Positions 1 to 21,264 of a stretch of DNA of 64,000 nt are shown in pieces; the stretch's first letter is position 1; every line of letters starts with the position of its first letter. This DNA is from Bugulina stolonifera (taxonomy: Eukaryota; Bryozoa; Gymnolaemata; Cheilostomatida; Bugulidae). The translations under genes and the position numbers were made by a program. A model generated the notes under the pieces. It worked only from the letters and a program-made list of their open reading frames with translations. It did not search any database and was not told where the DNA came from. The stretch lies in assembly GCA_935421135.1 (NCBI GenBank), contig OW285187.1:25854429-25918428 (forward strand). Direction: 5' to 3'.

Positions 1-351
1 AACATAAATGACTGGAAACTATACACTCTATTTTCATCTACACTGCATAACATTATATATTATAATAACATTTCGGAGACAAGAGTGTGAAGCTGTAAAC
101 CCTTTATTTGCCGCTTTGGGAAATCTGAATGTTTGTAAATGACGGTTGAAATGACAAAAGTGCAAGTAAATCTAACTTGAAACCTCCAACATGCATTCCT
201 TAATTTAGAATTCAGTTGTGAAAGAGTTCAGTTACCAGCCATTATTTTTGAAGCCTCTGTCTGCAAACCTATTTTTAATATACCATCGAATACTAAAGCA
301 AGCTATTATCATACACACATTGTAATACAGTTACAGAAATACACTATTCTT

Positions 352-496
352 AGAGCCCCATGTGTGATTTGTAAATTCAGTTATGGACAGTTGGTTGAAA
401 TTGGATTTTTTTTTGTATTATATAGTACAGAAATAAGTCCAATTTCAACCAACTGTATATACTGCAACTGAATTTATGAATCACACACAGAGCTCT
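352..496. repeat. MITE-like inverted repeat, about 55-bp arms
   Basis: The left arm begins AGAGCCCCATGTGTGATT and runs to CAGTTGGTTGAAATTGGA. The right arm is its imperfect reverse complement, ending in CACACACAGAGCTCT. The inner 18 bp (CAGTTGGTTGAAATTGGA) is perfectly repeated in inverse orientation. A short T-rich spacer separates the arms. No target duplication was confirmed, so it is either a small non-autonomous transposon or a foldback repeat. Confidence 0.7.
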
Positions 497-2086
497 ACGA
501 AAAATGCAAGTTTGAAATAATAATAAAGTACTACCTGAGGAGCTGATCAATAGAAGATAATGCAGTGTGTGAACTCATCGACATAATACTTCTCTATCGA
601 TGTCTAATGATTGTGGTTGTTAACAGACCAATCTACATGTAATCTAATAGTCCTAAATGCGTTTATGTAATATAACATAGTCCCTTATTGTTAATAATGC
701 AAAGCAAATTTCATAATTTCCAATCAATATTTGGACTCATTATGTTTTTTCAAAGTAATATTGTTTTAAAGCAAATCTCACAATAATAAAAATTTAACAA
801 AAGCAATCCAGATGTTATTATTCAAAATAATATTATGTTGTTAATGAACAGTGAAAGGAATCTGGCAATATTTTAGCTTTGCCTATTACACCTGAAAACC
901 CTATAAAATGGTTTGAGGAGTCCTAATGGACTTAGTTAAGCGCCCATCTTTTGACAGTTTACTGTTTTGTGGCTAAACATATTTATTGCATTTCAATCCA
1001 CTTAATTATTTTAATAAACAAAGAAGCATAACTAGAATGAACAATTATATAATAATATAGCATGTACACTAGATGTATGTTGAAATAATAAGTGCTGCAC
1101 TAATTACATGTTTTCATATCATTATTACACACCCTTACCTTGTAGTTACTATACCTGGCTGTAGATATGCCTCTATACTACGCACGCACCCAGTCTGTGC
1201 AACTGTTTAATGTTGAGGTTAGGTGCAACAACAAAAAGCTAATTTATATGGTAGCATTTAATAGGAATTTCTGTATATATAGCCAACTGTAGTATCTCCT
1301 GCAGGAATATATCAAATATATATAATATTATATTCTCTATTTATATATTGATCAATACATTGCTACGTCAGAAACCCCCAATTATTTCTAATCTTAATGT
1401 AATAATTATTACGTATATGCAATTAGCATTGTCTAATAAAAGTTTATATCACAGCACTGCATTTATGGTATTTTCTATTTTTGTTAAATCATATTGACCA
1501 TTTGATGGTGACAGCCAATGTGGACTACCTTTTTATTTGATGATACAGTTTGGCACCATGCCAACTTCCGACTAGCCATCTCAGACACATAATAAATGTC
1601 AGTTATGAGACACTGGAATTGTCCCTTGAGACAATTAACAATGGAGGTGAAGGCTCGTGTGCTTCTCGGAAATGCTCCACCTCTCAAATGATGAACATTT
1701 TCAGGTTGTTGTGTGAAAAATTGTATTTTAAAACACTAGTAGTAACAATTACTATTATTGTGTAATAACAGTGTATCTGTATTATTTAAACATGATGCAT
1801 GTAATACTGCAGATATAAAATCAGTATAACATAACATATCACACTGTTTATATGATATAATTATACACTGTCTCAAAAATATGTTTCCCTGATCCAGAAA
1901 ATGGTTATTGTTTTGCATAAACTTCAGATGAGACGAACATAAAATTTATTATAGTTATTATTTAGTCCAAATACCAAACTTAGGGAATTTCACTACAGCT
2001 TGCATGACTTTGTAGAGTCATAATTGTTTCCTGTAACTGGTTGGTTATATTGTAAACACTGTACTATGTGCATTTTAGTCATGTAT

Positions 2087-2092
2087 TTTATT
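2087..2092 (-). terminator. Candidate poly(A) signal for the PBLD-like gene
   Basis: TTTATT on the plus strand reads AATAAA on the minus strand, about 250 nt downstream of the PBLD-like stop codon. Placement is plausible for a compact 3' UTR, but no transcript evidence is available. Confidence 0.4.
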
Positions 2093-2338
2093 CAAACAGG
2101 CATACTACGTGCATTTAAAAACATGTGCAATATAAAAACAAACTAATAGTATACATTGTAAATTGACCAAAATAAATGTGTATATATACAAGAAAGCCAA
2201 AGCTTATAAATACAAAATATACAGCATCATTGCCAAATAATAATATAATATATACAATGTACATGATTGTTGTGTATATAATGTAGTGCATATAAAAAGA
2301 TAATGTACAGTGGAAGTCTTTGATTGGAATAGTCAACT

Positions 2339-5300
2339 CTACAATATAAACTTGCCAGTCAACACTATACAGGCCTCACCAGCCACTAATATTCTCCCCG
2401 ATTCTTCATTTACATTGAGAGTGAGGTTGCCACCACGGCTACTACATTGACCAGCTACAACATGTACAAGAAAAATTCAATATCTGTTTATATAATCCAT
2501 ACAACAATTATATAACATTGGTCCATAGGTATGGAGTCTAGCATACCATCAGTAGCATATATTTGGATAATCTGGAAGTCAAACCTAATTTTTTAACCAC
2601 TTGCAGATACTAAAAAATAATCTGTGTTTGTAATATGAGCAGCACCATCTAACTTGTATGAACTGCAAATGAGGAATGGCTGTGCCTATGGATAAATCTA
2701 TATTTGGTAGAGTACAGGCTAACATTTACTGACTGCAAATGAGGAATGGATATGCCTATGGCCTAGTCTATATTCGTCAGAGTCCAGGATTTCCAGCTTC
2801 CGATCACTAACATGTATGTAATATACACAGTCATGAAGTAGAGGTATTTGTATGCCAAATTAGGATGATTGTTTAGCTCTTACCATATAACTGGGATTTC
2901 CCAAGCTCTTCCTTCCAGTATTTCCCCAGAACTGTGTGAGCTGAACCTACATGTATATAATATCAATTAACCTGTATTATGATGTCATCATTTATATAAC
3001 TCGTTGGAAAAGACAACAGTCAAGTCTTGGAACTACAAGGAAAAATCTGGTATATAGAAATTACTGAATCAAACGAAATAAATGAATTTTTTAAAAATAT
3101 TGACATGAAAGTCAGAAACATGTTAAAATATAACCATAGCTAGTAAACTATGTCTATTAGTCGCTCCTATCAGGCGAACTAGCAGCAATAGTAAGGCTAT
3201 GCAATGAGACTCAATCTAGGAAAGCATACTTATAGTGACATAAATAAGATGCCCAATAAATATTAGTCACTAAAATTTATCAGTATGAAAAATTTATTCA
3301 ATATTTTCTGCTCCGTAAGTTTGGAATTTTTTTCTCAAGTAAGTCCGCCCGCAAAGTTAGGAGTAACAGAATAGTTTGAATTCATAGAATTCATACCTGT
3401 GACGGGGTCTTCCTGAATACCGACCCAAGGAGCAAAGTATCTGGAGACAAAGTCATAAGGCTTGTTGTTGCCATCTGCACCACCACCAGACAAAGTGAGG
3501 ATAACTCCCCTAATATCTGTACCATCATGTACTTTCAGCATATCAGCAGATACTGGCACAGGAATGGATTCCAACATTGACCTGAGGAGCAGAATGTAAA
3601 CTCATGGTTGTTGATAATATGGTGCTGATTAGCTTACAACTATACAAAGGACAGATGACTCCTAATGCTACAAATGAGCACATGTATATAGAATCATTGA
3701 CACTGATGAACTACTGATTACAGTCAATAAATTTCATCAGTAAGGCAGTGACAAAACTCAACCAGGTGGTCCATACATAGCTAAGCACTGTGCCAGTCAG
3801 ACACGCTCAGATCATGACATCAATTAACTAGAATGTTTATTTGGATTAATTTTTGACATTGTCGTATCTTCAAGCTTCAACAAAAAGTAAACAATTTCAA
3901 TGACCATAAAATCTTTCTACCATGTTTAACATTTTGAAGAAAATAATGTGGAGCTGTCTTATATTCAAACAGGGCTAAGCTCCAACTTATATTCTCATTA
4001 TGGTCTTTGAAATTGTTTATTACAAATTAAAAACAAAACAAGTCTATATTGGTGATGTATTATATATGAATTGAAAGTCGTTGTTATGATGCAAGGATGT
4101 TCTCTCCTTATCTATTCACTTGGTCTATGTGGTAAACAGAGCAAGTAAATAAATTGGGAGAGGACAACTTCACATCCTAATCAATGGTAGTGTAGTTTAT
4201 AGGTACCCATGGTGCTGTACAATAAAACAGAAAATGCATAAGATGGATGTTACACCTATCATTTAAAAACCACCTACTACAAAACATATAACAACCTAAG
4301 AATATTATTAATACATGCTGCAAGTAATTTCATTGGTGTATAGGAATTGTACCTTGACCATTCATCTGGAAGACGCACCACCAACTTTTTTGTCTTGGGA
4401 GAATAAAACAACTTGCAGTCCGATAACTTTGCGCCAACGGATACCCCAGAGCTAAATTCAATATTCTACAGAATAATACAATACTATAACGTATATTGTT
4501 AAATGCTGTTGAACAAAATCTAGTGTTGGACTGGAGAAAAAATATGTACAAAGTTTAAAAATCATTTAAAAGAAATAGTAAGGAAAAACACATTGGCGAT
4601 TAGTATTCTAATACATAGACTCCATCCGATTGTGAGTCCAACAGAAGCAGCAGAATTGTATAGTAGACTCCCTGTAGATCACCAACTAGGAGACTCACAC
4701 TAATGGATCACCAATAGAATTACTAAAGTAACACAATCCTTCAGGGTAATGTTCAAAATATATTGCACCATTTTCAAAACACATTTTAACCAATTGCTGA
4801 CTGAAAATAACAGCAAATAGATACAGTGTATATATATAACTTACCTGTAGGATAACTGCCGCTGATTCAGGAACCTGCAAGATAATAATCACTGTACATG
4901 TATATATACACATAAATAATAAAAGTTCTTAGGTATAGATAGGCAACATTAGCTATTCCATTGGGTATCGAATTCACTGTAAAACTAGAAATATTGACAT
5001 GATTTATCCGTCATTACTCTATGTACTTTGTTCGACAGAGGAATATATTTTTTCATTTTGACAAAACTGATCGCCATCCTATCAACAAAACACCTGTTTA
5101 CAACTGATCAACAGCAGTTATTGCCAAAATTTTGCTTTAAAATACCTGTGCAGTACATATGGCCAGTTTTACTCTTCTTTACGCTAATTTCACCGTAGGG
5201 GTCTTCAACCAGAACAGTTTATCCCAAACTTAGGATATTAACCCATTGCGTAACAAATTCAGTAAACAATGTCAAGGAAAACACAATTCCCAATACATAA

Positions 5301-6531
5301 TATACATGTAAATGTCAAGTAATGCAAGTATATGATAACCTTGTCTGAGATATCAGCAAGTGGTAGATCCAAGGTAATTAGACCATCGTTCTTCTCTGCT
5401 GTGAGAATACCGCTCAGTGTGCTGAACCTAATCATCTTATCGTGACAGACCTCGGGGTAGTGTTTATATAGAACAGCAGCAGATGCCAACGTTGCGTGAC
5501 CACATAGGTTCACCTCCGTGGTAGGCGTAAACCATCGCAACCCAAAGACACTTTCTACAATTTATTTTACTTTTTATAAGCAGTCTGATTTATGTGTAGT
5601 CTGCACTATATACATATTGGATGACTCAGGCCTTCATAACAATTTAATTTAATACAGTTGAGATTGGAGCCGCTAACAAAACGCTAACGAGTAATTAAAA
5701 TCATATACAATGTACATGCACATGATTGTATAAAATAAATTCATGTCATGATATCAAGTATCCTAATTATTAACAAAAGGAAAAATCAGATGAACTAACT
5801 GATTGAGCTTCTGGTACAGAAGCCAATCTTATACTATTATCTGTGAGCTACGTATACAGTATCTTTTTTTGATGCTTGCCACTTTTTGTAATGCATGTAT
5901 ATTAAATGTTAAACAAGCACCAAATGGCACGGGGACGGTAGAGATTTCCTGTCAGAAATCACTTGCAAATCATGTAAATTCATAATCTTACCTGAATTAT
6001 TGGCATTAGGTTCTGTTAGTTGTATGAATGCGGTTTCTGAGAGGTTCATTTCTCGAGCAATAGATTGCATTACAGCGGCCTCCACAACCTAGCAAGGAAA
6101 TATATCATCATGGAGGAAAGGAAATTACTATATTATTTATTGATATGCAAAACTGTAAATCTAAGGAAATGAAAATAACATCAGAGTCTAGGTAGATTGT
6201 GTTTCCTGACTAGACCATTTTTGAAAATTATTGCTATTGATTATTTACATGTATGTAACAATACAGACTTCACTTTGCCAAAACATAATGCACATGTTTT
6301 AGAGCTTCTATACATTAAAAAGTAAAATTACTGATAGAATGTACAGAAAAAAATCACTTTACATGTAAGTCATGTACATGCAGCATAGATTATTGCCTTC
6401 AAGTTATTGCACTTTTCTAACAGTAAGATTATAGCTACCACCTGTTCAGGTTTGATGATGCAAACACTGGCAGGGTTTCCCTCAAATGGACTTGATGTAA
6501 AAGCATCTACTGTAAATATCGGCAACTCCAT
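2339..6531 (-). CDS. PBLD: PBLD-like, phenazine biosynthesis (PhzF) family isomerase-fold protein
   Basis: Complete 302-residue protein from eight exons: 6531-6442, 6088-5992, 5554-5340, 4874-4845, 4465-4353, 3581-3397, 2946-2884 and 2454-2339. All junctions are GT-AG and phases agree, with 909 nt in total. The length matches vertebrate PBLD (about 288). The first exon gives MELPIFTVDAFTSSPFEGNP, the classic PhzF start. Glu48 in the NLSETAF segment corresponds to the catalytic acid of PhzF. RWFTPTTEVNLCGHATLA lies at about residues 69-86, and FAPWVGIQEDPVTG with SAHTVL in the C-terminal half are family signatures. PhzF proteins are two-domain diaminopimelate-epimerase-fold enzymes. The animal member is cytosolic and its substrate is not settled, so a precise reaction is not claimed. 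Exon 4 is a 30-nt micro-exon encoding VPESAAVILQ. The next gene upstream is divergent calcineurin A. Confidence 0.93.
2662..2789. repeat. Diverged direct duplication, about 58 bp, 70-bp spacing
   Basis: ACTGCAAATGAGGAATGG occurs at about 2662 and again at about 2732. It is followed in both copies by a related stretch (TGCCTATGG, then TCTATATT and CAGAGTNCAGG-like sequence). The repeat lies inside the last intron of the PBLD-like gene, and the divergence suggests an old local duplication. Confidence 0.7.
3888..4019. repeat. MITE-like element with 22-bp terminal inverted repeats
   Basis: TAAACAATTTCAATGACCAT at the left end is mirrored at the right end by ATGGTCTTTGAAATTGTTTA, differing at one position. 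The 132-bp unit lies in an intron of the PBLD-like gene. No coding content and no obvious target duplication were seen. Confidence 0.6.
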
Positions 6532-7712
6532 ATTTCAGCTCTCTACAAAAAGCAAGAACTTATATCAATATGTGAGTTTGACTGCTCTGCTTCAGATAAA
6601 ATGCATTTTGCTGCTGTGGAGACTACAGGTAACAATATGTGCGGCTAATATACTGCAGGCTTACAAAAGATATAATTGTTTACCTGAAAATTTGAAATTA
6701 TAAATAAAACTTGAACATAAATCAAGGGGTGGTTAAACTGTAAGAACAAAAAAGGTAAGGGCAGGACCAGTGGTATATACATGCAAAAGGCACTATATTT
6801 ATCTGTTTAGTTCAGTTGGAGCTTGAAGCACAATAGAGCCATTTCTATCTTCTTATAAGCTCTGCGTCTTTAATAGAAGGTTATAGGACTACTAGTGTCT
6901 TTGTGTCCTCTTGGACCGGCCTGAGTCGCAAATAAAAATTTCAAGATGGCCACTTGGTTGAGACCAAAAGTACTATCAATCTGGGACTTTTATTGGTCAG
7001 AGGAAACCATCCCTCGATCATCGGCATACTCGGGTATCTTGCCCAAAAAATAAGGACTTGGCTTTTGACCCAGGATGGTGTGTTTATGACCCTGCGATGG
7101 AAGTTGGCCGGCAAATTATGGAGCAAGTTGGTCTGCGCCTACAACTTACATGCAGATTGCCAAGACACTATACCTAGAAGCCTCCCATTCTAGTTCCTTG
7201 TGGAACTGAAGACGTGGAGTAACTAGCATAGTCAAACATAACTTAATACAAGCTCGGTCCTGAAAACAGTGGTCAATCCTCTACATGCACAATAATTACA
7301 TGATAGGAGCATGCCAGACCGGTTGGTCAGTTGTATCTTAAGGTCTCTCTTGGAAATTCAGCACTTGCTAGGTAAGCACTAGAGCTACATTGATCGGATT
7401 TTCAGTTAATGTAGTGTGTCCTGTGTCGAACATTGCAGACACTTAGCTTTTCCAAAACATATAGCGGTACTTACTTGCCAACACTGCTAGCTGTTTGTAC
7501 TCATAATTGCTACACTTCTAACAGTCATGAGTAGATCTTAATATGGAGAGAGAGGGGATATTATATTATTTAGATTTTTCCTGGCCTGATAGTAGATATC
7601 AATTTAGACCTTTTACCTAAGCTGTAATTAGGCCCACAGCTACGCTGAGCACTGTAATGAATTAGCTACAGCTGATAACATAGCAAATCTTGTATGCTTT
7701 TGCTGCTTTTTA

Positions 7713-7925
7713 GGGAGCAGCCGTGGCCTAGTGGTATGGGCTCTGGACTCCATGTGGGAGTCCCAGGTTCAATTCCCATAAGGGTAATTGGTGGTGTTAG
7801 GAAGGGCATCTAACCTTACGATGTTCCTATGCTACACCAATTAACTTTGCCATTGGTGAAGCGCCTTGCCTTCTCCACCCGAAATTAGAGAAAAATGTGA
7901 ATCTCTTTAGATCATATTGCGGTGA
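7713..7925 (+). mobile_element. tRNA-derived SINE (family 1)
   Basis: The head resembles a tRNA gene. A Pol III A-box-like TGGCCTAGTGG is at 7724-7734 and a B-box-like GGTTCAATTCC at 7766-7776. No matching acceptor stem exists, so this is not a functional tRNA. The unrelated tail runs to about CTCTTTAGATCA. A second copy in antisense lies at about 43895-44100, which is what identifies the unit as dispersed. The 3' boundary is estimated from where the two copies stop matching. Confidence 0.75.
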
Positions 7926-8073
7926 AACAGCCTCCGTGGTAATGGCACCTAGGCCAGCCACACTGACAATTATAATAGCTGACATTTAATCACATTATCT
8001 TATCCATGCATTGTTAACCATATTCATCTATGCATTCATTATTATCTTATATACTGCGTGTCTTATATATATC

Positions 8074-8902
8074 TGTACTAGCAATCAAGCCTTGGGATTA
8101 CGTTCTATTGCAACTTGGTTTTTCCCACACTTATATACCTATTTAGTAATTGTCTGTACTTGCTTGATTGTGCATTATTAGAGTCTTTTTGCTACTTTAC
8201 ATAGTAACTTCGTGGCCGACCGTATAGATTTAGCTCATAATTATATACGACATGTTTCTCCTTATTGTAAGCACATTTTGTGCAAAGGCCGACCTTTTAT
8301 GTAGCCGAGTCGGGCGGAACCAGACATATTGTTGCATCAGTTCCAGAGCCGATCCTATGTCGGCTAGACGACACCATGTCGTACATTTTTGCCGGAAGTT
8401 TGTTATGTATATAAGGCAGCGCATTTTGTGTTGTAATTCAGTTGTTGATTGCGCTTGAATAAAGCAACATCTCCTAACTCAACCTACAGAGGCTTACTCT
8501 TTAGGCGGGTAGCTCCCCCTGAGAATCCTTTGGATTCAGTACGGTTCGAGCTCACCTCATCCTAGGCTAAGCACACCTCTATCCACCCCTTAGGCTTAGG
8601 CCGATCCCGGGTTCTAATGAACCTAGCGTCGGACTTAGGCTCTTAAGGTTAGACACTCTTTCTCTACACTCCCTTGGAGTATAAACCCTGCATGACCTAC
8701 GTCGGTCCTGAGCTCCAATGAGTCTCGGCATCGGCCTACGTCTGATATAATCTACAATCTACACTATAAAGAGCACCCATAACTGTTCACTCTTTTATGT
8801 AATGAGCAGAAGGTACACTTGGTCGGCCTCTACCACCTTCCAAGCCCTTCACATAATTGTAGCCCTCAGCTCTCGTATGCAATAGTACTCAAAAACATTA
8901 CA
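8074..8902 (+). mobile_element. Solo LTR of an LTR retrotransposon
   Basis: The unit begins TGTACTAGCA, ends AACATTACA (TG...CA), and is flanked by the perfect 5-bp duplication ATATC at 8069-8073 and 8903-8907. Inside are a TATA-like TATATAAGG near 8408 and AATAAAG near 8458, as expected for an LTR with promoter and polyadenylation signals. GC content is higher than the surroundings. No internal coding region is present, so the element is a recombination remnant. A diverged relative sits at 53847-54507. The clade (Ty3/gypsy, BEL or other) cannot be told from the LTR alone. Confidence 0.87.
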
Positions 8903-9228
8903 ATATCATCAGTTTCTTACATGGGAAGTAAAATTGGCAAGTTTGCTGCCTTTGCACTTGGTGATTTGTTCCTGTACTTGATCTCAATGTAAAATAAACT
9001 ATTGTACCTGTACCTCTCAGTCTTGGTGTAGGACTTTGTACTTTATTGTACTTGGCTTAATTCTTTCTCAGAACAACACCTCTGAGTTTAGTTTTCAATT
9101 GATCACCCGAACTTACTCGAAGTAGTAATCACACTGGACTGCCCATAAGAGAAGAAGCCTAAAAGGGGGTGGAGGTGCTGCATATAGCTAATGGGTTGAA
9201 AAATAGAGTTTAGAAACTAGAATAATCA

Positions 9229-9281
9229 AACTTTATGGGTTGAAACCGTTGATTCAATCAACGGTTTCAACCCATAAAGTT
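9229..9281. repeat. Perfect 26-bp palindrome with a one-base centre
   Basis: Bases 9229-9254 (AACTTTATGGGTTGAAACCG onward) are exactly reverse-complementary to 9256-9281, with a single C between the arms. The match continues outward with a one-base bulge (TCAA/TTGA). It could form a cruciform or be the joined ends of a foldback element. A loop this short does not fit a microRNA precursor. Confidence 0.85.
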
Positions 9282-10276
9282 GATTGAACAGTGTGAGTGT
9301 GTGGCAGTAGAGTAGTCTAAGTCTAGCCGGTCATGCGGAGATCACGCTTCCTATTTAGGACTAGGGATTGAACCAATGGTGGTTGGGAGAAACAATTTTG
9401 GAATATAGTAACAGAGCAGTGCTAGTGCATAGCCTAAAGTGGTCTTACGTCTTCTTCTTTAGAACGTACTAGAGCTTGTTGCAAGGGGTACGCCTCATCT
9501 GATTTTGGTTTTTGTCAAGATTACTATGGTCATATATTTATGTTATGCTAACATGTTGCACTAATATAGATTTGTTGCTATGTTTATTGTAATAACTGTG
9601 GTACAATTTTACCACTTCGCATAACCCTGACTTGGAGATTACATCAAAGACTTTTGATTACATGCATTTGATAGTAAGAGCGCATACATTTAAAATACTA
9701 ACCGGAAACGCTAATGAACCCAAATCTATTTATACAAATATTACCATTTACTTGAATATGCATTTTTTAAAATAAACTTTTTCAAATTATGGAATAAAAG
9801 TTATTTATTTGTATTAATGTTGCACAAACCTTGTGTAAAAAACAGTGGAAGTAAAAGAGATTTAGGTGGCTCACTAATTGTTTACGCCATCTTTCCCAAT
9901 TTTGCTTAGCTACTGGGTTCAATTTTGTATGTAATACTTTTTAAGGTGATCCATGGATACTCCACATGTTCAATGTAGGCAGTGGCAGTGACAAAAAGGA
10001 GCGTTTTACCATTAACCGTGGAAACATAGCAATGGTGGCATTTGTACCGAGCTGATTAGACTGCCTATTGCTTATAAAGACGCCTAATTACAGGTTCCTC
10101 TGTGCTTCCGATATTCATTGGCGCTAGACCGGCTCGGCTTTTCTGAACTTTAGAGATCAACAACTCATTGTACAGTACATTTTATTTCATGAAGCGGTAG
10201 CTGAAGAATCACCCACCAGTCATTTATATTTGGGGACAGACCTTCCAATCCCATCTCATTTGGAAGTCGAAGCGAG

Positions 10277-20674
<10,398 letters not shown>

Positions 20675-21264
20675 TGCTGGGTATTATGGAGTGGTGGTAT
20701 ATTTTTAGACCATGAACTAACTGTAAGGCTATTTTCTAGACAGTAGGCAGCGTTTTACTGAACAAGACTAAAAAAGAAACATTGTGAGAGAGATGTCTCA
20801 CATCTAGTCAAAACACTGGACAGTCTATTTTCGTTGTTGGCTGCTATTGTAACTGCCTATGTAATATAATTAACTAACCAAAATGAACCAAACATTTGTA
20901 CAGTGGTCAGTTGCTCTAACTCTTGGAAATGTGAAAAAATATGTTTGGTGGTTTCGTAATTGTTATGCTAGTTAAGTTTACTATGGCTGCTGCATGTTGG
21001 ATGTTATGGGAGCCAAGTGACTGGCAGATATCACTGAGCCCATGTAATATACTTTATCAGTGCCAATATGGATTCTAGATTTCATTTTATGTACTATTGT
21101 CTTTGCTTCACTAAGATTGTAACAAGTTAATTATTTATATTATATTAATTATTATATGCATCAACTAAAAGGGTGATATGACTAATGGGGTATCTATTAC
21201 AGTATATATATATACATTATTAACAAATAAAATCATTGTACACCAGTCATTAAAATGTGTCTGT
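20675..21264. other. Convergent intergenic gap between calcineurin A and SF1
   Basis: Only 590 bp separate the two stop codons. No gene is present; the stretch must hold both 3' UTRs. The only clear plus-strand AATAAA lies at 21226-21231, just 33 nt short of the SF1 stop, so the two transcripts may overlap or nearly abut. Confidence 0.6.
21226..21231 (+). terminator. Candidate poly(A) signal for calcineurin A
   Basis: AATAAA about 550 nt after the calcineurin stop. Cleavage 10-30 nt downstream would bring the calcineurin mRNA up to the end of the oppositely transcribed SF1 coding sequence. Unproven. Confidence 0.4.

Larger units (their letters stand above)
1..2338. other. Intergenic AT-rich DNA, no gene seen
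   Basis: No conserved protein, tRNA or rRNA could be recognised on either strand. The only structured items are the inverted repeat at 352-496 and a possible poly(A) signal for the minus-strand PBLD gene at 2087-2092. Short open frames here have no family resemblance and the composition of spacer DNA. Confidence 0.6.
6532..10276. other. Divergent spacer between PBLD-like and calcineurin A genes
   Basis: This 3.7-kb stretch contains no recognisable conserved gene. It holds a tRNA-derived SINE (7713-7925), a complete solo LTR (8074-8902) and a perfect palindrome (9229-9281). The last few hundred bases presumably contain the calcineurin promoter and 5' UTR, but I could not identify a specific element. 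Open frames at 6941-7193 overlap on both strands and match no family I recognise. Confidence 0.6.

Noticed and set aside
6941..7193. Overlapping 60-79-codon frames on both strands
   Set aside because: No recognisable family or splice context; the stretch may be an unidentified repeat but cannot be supported as a gene.
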